NCBI GenBank assembly: GCA_964019415.1 | Contig: OZ025875.1 | Location: 1,316,001-1,380,000, forward strand | Source of the DNA: Ianthella basta | Taxonomy: Eukaryota > Porifera > Demospongiae > Verongiida > Ianthellidae | DNA: 64,000 nt | Direction: 5' to 3' | In this document: one piece after another, positions 60,090 through 64,000 of the stretch | How the letters are laid out: every line of letters starts with the position of its first letter | Position numbering within the stretch: position 1 is the first letter of the stretch | Program-made: the position numbers and the translations under genes | Notes under the pieces: generated by a model | What the model was told of the DNA's origin: nothing | The model's database searches: none | What the model saw: only the letters and a program-made list of their open reading frames with translations

Positions 60090-60359
60090 TGAGGATAATT
60101 AATTCAAACCGAATCATTGCATGAAACAAATCTTCAAACAGTAAAAGTAGCTTCAAATGTTTAGTTGTGAGCCTTTGATGCTTTATCACAACCGTAATCT
60201 AGACAGGAATACTCAGAAATAGGTAATAGTGCATCCCTATCCATTTGACAATTCATCCATTCTCATCCATCTTTGCTTGTCCTATTGACCCAGATGTCCC
60301 CTTTTATTACCTATCTACCACATAATCGCTAGTCACTCAAACCTATCTCACAGTTCCAG

Positions 60360-60437
60360 CCACCACTGAGGAGCAAGCAGTGTCAACATGGACACAATAC
60401 CATGAAAAAGAAGAGCTACAACATGGGACCAAAGCAG
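60360..60437 (+). other. Possible orphan exon (plus strand)
   Basis: A 78-nt phase-0 open segment between a good acceptor (CTCACAGTTCCAG) and donor (CAG|GTGCTA) encodes PPLRSKQCQHGHNTMKKKSY and NMGPKQ. The codon pattern looks coding, but I cannot place it in a family. A second candidate is 61618-61732, ending at a perfect GTAAGT donor (VTLGSNHLKCKGSLYLINTN in frame). Confidence 0.25.
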
Positions 60438-61044
60438 GTGCTATTCCCTTTCAAATATATTGTATTTGTACGTCTTCAAAAAAATTGGTTGACCCCAGTG
60501 CAGAGCTCAAGACTCAAGGTCATTAAACTGGACCACAAGTCTCCAAGCTGAATAGATGTTGCTGCCTAGTATATCAGTGCGGGCAGCAACGCCTTGATGC
60601 CTTATTCAGAAAGGGGAAGTGCCCTCCCCCACAACCATAACACAAGACACTCTCTGTAAAGTTCAAAGCCCCCACAACAATATCTAAGTTGTGATATGTG
60701 AAGCTCCAAGGTCACAAGGTGCCATTGTTTCACACCATTTGCTAGCAATCTAGCATAGGAGAAACACCATACTTAGCAGGCTGAGGTTGTAGCTCTCACT
60801 GATAAATCAGCCTGAACCCATATGCAGCAGCCTTGCACAGTAGATAGCAGAGCGGAGTCTGTGATGTTTGATGGCTTGCGTGCATGAATTGGTGTGTCCA
60901 CATTGGCCGGAAGCACTCCATCCACACAGCGGCATATGATATCAAGCAATCTTCAAACACAGCCTGAGTAGCAATGTGGTGGTTTGGTGTTTGCATGCCA
61001 TGTGCAAGGCTATGCAATGCATTGTGTGTGTGCATACAAATATT

Positions 61045-61094
61045 GTACACACACACACGCACGCACACACATAAACAGTACACAAACACACGCA

Positions 61095-61132
<38 letters not shown>

Positions 61133-61136
61133 CTCT

Positions 61137-61184
<48 letters not shown>

Positions 61185-61195
61185 CTCTCTCTCTC

Positions 61196-61276
<81 letters not shown>

Positions 61277-61389
61277 AAACACACACACACACACACATAC
61301 AGTACACAAAGACACACACACACACTCACTCTCTCTCACACACACACACACACACACGCGCGCACACAGTCACACACACACACACACAG

Positions 61390-61461
<72 letters not shown>
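61045..61461. repeat. Compound (CA)n/(CT)n microsatellite, ~415 bp
   Basis: CA runs interrupted by CTCTCT blocks and ACGC/AGTC variants. Confidence 0.97.
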
Positions 61462-61732
61462 CAATCCAAGGCTGATTGCCTCACACTACCAATCAGGTGG
61501 GTGATTGTTTACCATTCCTTTCCCTTCTCGGTGGTGTTAAGGAAGCACTGTGTATACTTGTGAAGCAGTGCAGGTGTGCCATGAGGCAGAAGCCAGCAGA
61601 GAAACAGGTCACATTAGGATCGAACCACCTCAAGTGCAAAGGGTCACTTTATCTGATTAACACAAACAGTGCACACTCCATCCTCACCAAAATCACCTGT
61701 GCAGCACGTCCGATGCAAGCAGGGAACATACA

Positions 61733-62050
61733 GTAAGTACATACTGTACATTGTACAGTGTTATGGTGTAATATCCAGTGATTAAATACGTATCTATCAA
61801 TCCAGCCAGCCTTGTGCCATGGAGTGACCTACTGCAAGGACTGTCTTCTCGATAACAGAACAAGATATCATGTATACCACCACCACCACCCCACACACCA
61901 CACACCACCACTGACAACGTTCCATACATGAACACATACGTACATCACCATATTTAATACATTATATGAATGCTCGTTACCATATGTTTCCATGGTAACA
62001 TAATATGTACAAATATCCATGTGTATGTGCATACGTATGTACATACACAC

Positions 62051-62094
<44 letters not shown>

Positions 62095-62167
62095 GGAACT
62101 AAACACATATATGCAAATAATACGTGCACCAGGTACTACTGCATGTGACCAGTGACCACACACAAGG
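61733..62167. other. Spacer with (CATA)n
   Basis: No gene recognised. A (CATA)10-type tract lies at about 62053-62092. Confidence 0.5.
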
Positions 62168-62290
62168 TTCCACTGGTAACAAATTCTTGAGCAGGACACA
62201 ACTGTTAATGAGAAAACAACTGCAGGACGTTTCAACCCGGAGGTCTTTGACAACCGTATATAGAATGTTCAGAATTTGTTACCAGTGGAA
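62168..62290 (+). mobile_element. MITE-like element with perfect 20-bp terminal inverted repeats
   Basis: TTCCACTGGTAACAAATTCT at 62168-62187 and its exact complement AGAATTTGTTACCAGTGGAA at 62271-62290 bound 123 bp of non-coding DNA with the GCAGGACGTTTCAACCCGG core seen also near 178 and 3211. No target-site duplication is clear. Confidence 0.8.
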
Positions 62291-64000
62291 TTGTCAATGC
62301 AACCATGAGCCCTACAACTTCACACACAGAAGCATGATCTTCAAATCCTGTCCAAATGGATATGCCTGCTCCCCGTTCCTGTCACCCATTAGCAATCCTT
62401 CCTTTGAAATTATATCCCGCAGCAGTGCCCGAGGCGCTAGACTTGTGTCATCATTAGGAAGTACAACACAGCGATTGGTGCGGATCATGATTGGTGTGAG
62501 ATATTGTGCAATCTTTCAGACATATCATTGTCTATTGGTTCGTGTTAAGTCAACATTGAAATACTTGCTTTAACCTTACAGCTGCATGCACCTGAATATG
62601 CATAGTATGCTGACTTAGCTACAAGGCTGAGTTTACAAGTATACAAACATCCACACATTAATATATACAAGAACATGCATACCTAATACGTTATCCCTTG
62701 ATGTTTGAGGTTGTGGACGGGCTGTCAAATCATCACTGGGACATCAGTCACCCCAGAAAGGTTGCAGGACCACACTGTGTGGGTGGGTGAGGCAGTCAGG
62801 CATAGCTCACCTGAAGAGCTTCAAAGCTGTCAACAGACACAGGATTACATCACTGTGACGTAGGAGGTCAGGACTGCATACCCACAGGCAATTAACATAA
62901 AGTTAGACGGCTTCTATTGCTGTTGGTTAATCCACAATCTGATTACCTTGGTGTGACGTGTGATTGCATGGCCCATGTACATTCTCAACAGAAAATAAAT
63001 CGTTGGGGGTACTAAAATTGCATTTGTTAATCTGTTGAGGGCCAATTGTGTCAGATAATTGTAGCTTGTCATGACTCTTTAACAGGCTGTTATATATACA
63101 ATTTGAGAGGGTTCTAGTGTTGGGTGTGCTTGCTGGTGTGTGCTACTCCCATGTTTGATTATACACTCACACCTGCCACGTTGACTGCTTGAATGAATGA
63201 ATGTGTAGCTTGTTGTAGACTGCACACTTATTACAGCCACCACACACATGGAGGTGTGTGATTTGATTGACCCAATATTGGTAGACCTAACACACGCCCA
63301 CACTCGGTGCACCGTTGGACAAAAGTACGATATATGTTGGCTGTCACTCTCGATCACCTTACACAGAAGTGCACTTGGTACAGTCTGGCACCAAACAATT
63401 AACTGGGCTGTACCACACACTTTAGCCAAAACCTCCCACACACTTCACATACAAAGGACACACCAAATTTAATATAGAAACACACTGAATGGCAGCTACA
63501 CGTATTGTGTTGGTGGGTGCAGGCACTTGCTGTACACATAAGTACAAACCATAAGCTAAGCTGAGTCATTTAACTCCTTCCACTTCTATGCAGAGTGAAA
63601 ACGCCTACTTCAATTGTCAAGAGGTATAATTGTGCTAAACACTTTGTATTGTTTACAGTGAGCCCATGAAGGAGACATGTGTGCGTACTTTAGTGCTAGA
63701 CACTGCAACCACTGTAAATATAATCATGGTGCCCCTGGGACAGACAAAGTGAAGGGCAAGCCTCATGTTCTAAACTGGTAAAGTGGCCAAAATATGAACA
63801 AGTGTAGATACTGAAGCAGAATAATTCAATTCAAGCAACACCGTGATGTAATAAATATACATGTTTTTCAGGGTAATGAGAAAAGTATCATACCCATTAC
63901 CATGGAAACTATGTGGTAATAAGATTTGCAGAGCTAAAAATACTGTTTCCATAGTGATGGTATATAAGTATGAAGCAATATCTGTAGCACACTCTTGTGG
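62291..64000. other. Right end, no recognised gene
   Basis: A 58-codon minus-strand frame (62488-62312, MIRTNRCVVLPNDDTSLAPR then ALLRDIISKEGLLMGDRNGE) looks more protein-like than chance but has no family that I recognise. The rest is AT-rich unique sequence. Confidence 0.3.

Overview
The window is nuclear DNA of an animal. It holds intron-rich genes with GT-AG introns, many of them about 50-500 bp, and the proteins are typical of metazoan regulatory and organelle biology (NF-YC, JADE, LAMTOR1, FAM114A, ZMAT2, MRPL9, CPOX). Intergenic distances are short, and introns are loaded with (CA/GT)n microsatellites and minisatellites. The compact layout and conserved exon structure suggest an early-branching invertebrate, possibly a sponge, but the phylum is an inference and not shown by the sequence.

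Layout, left to right: 3' part of NFYC (+, 1-1186); phosphoglucomutase/phosphopentomutase PGM2 (+, 1542-11716, 16 exons, 617 aa), whose 14th intron carries a full, open, 3.4-kb APE-type LINE with a perfect 14-bp target-site duplication; an intronless divergent actin-like gene (+, 12750-13838); intronless CPOX (-, 14582-15706); a repeat-filled spacer with about 3.5 degenerate copies of a roughly 600-bp unit; a secreted fibrinogen-like-domain protein (+, 19235-21001, 4 exons); MRPL9 (-, 22373-23038), divergent with JADE (+, 23429-29969, 16 exons, 594 aa); LAMTOR1 (-, 30845-32858, 6 exons, 159 aa); a tandem array of four U2 snRNA-like genes (+, 33175-34996); FAM114A (-, 35910-43873, 15 exons, 660 aa) with an R2/NeSL-type LINE fragment and a 47-bp minisatellite in one intron; ZMAT2 (+, 44298-49134, 8 exons, 209 aa), divergent with FAM114A; and an unrecognised serine-rich gene (-, 51882-55224, incomplete). 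From 55.2 to 64 kb I see mostly repeats and no recognisable gene.

The genes do not form one pathway. LAMTOR1 (Ragulator anchor), JADE (HBO1 acetyltransferase scaffold), NFYC (CCAAT-binding factor) and ZMAT2 (spliceosomal) are housekeeping or regulatory genes. CPOX and MRPL9 are mitochondrial, and PGM2 is cytosolic sugar-phosphate metabolism. Exon models were built by hand from splice signals, reading phase and remembered family resemblance; total CDS lengths of the complete models are all multiples of three.

The most interesting object is the U2-like array: four copies of exactly 189 nt in units of about 518-558 bp. They keep the U2 stem-loops, including a covarying base pair between copies, and the Sm site, but the invariant branch-site recognition GUAGUA is altered identically in all four. 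A 28-nt U2-like 5' head also lies just upstream of the R2/NeSL-type LINE fragment inside FAM114A.
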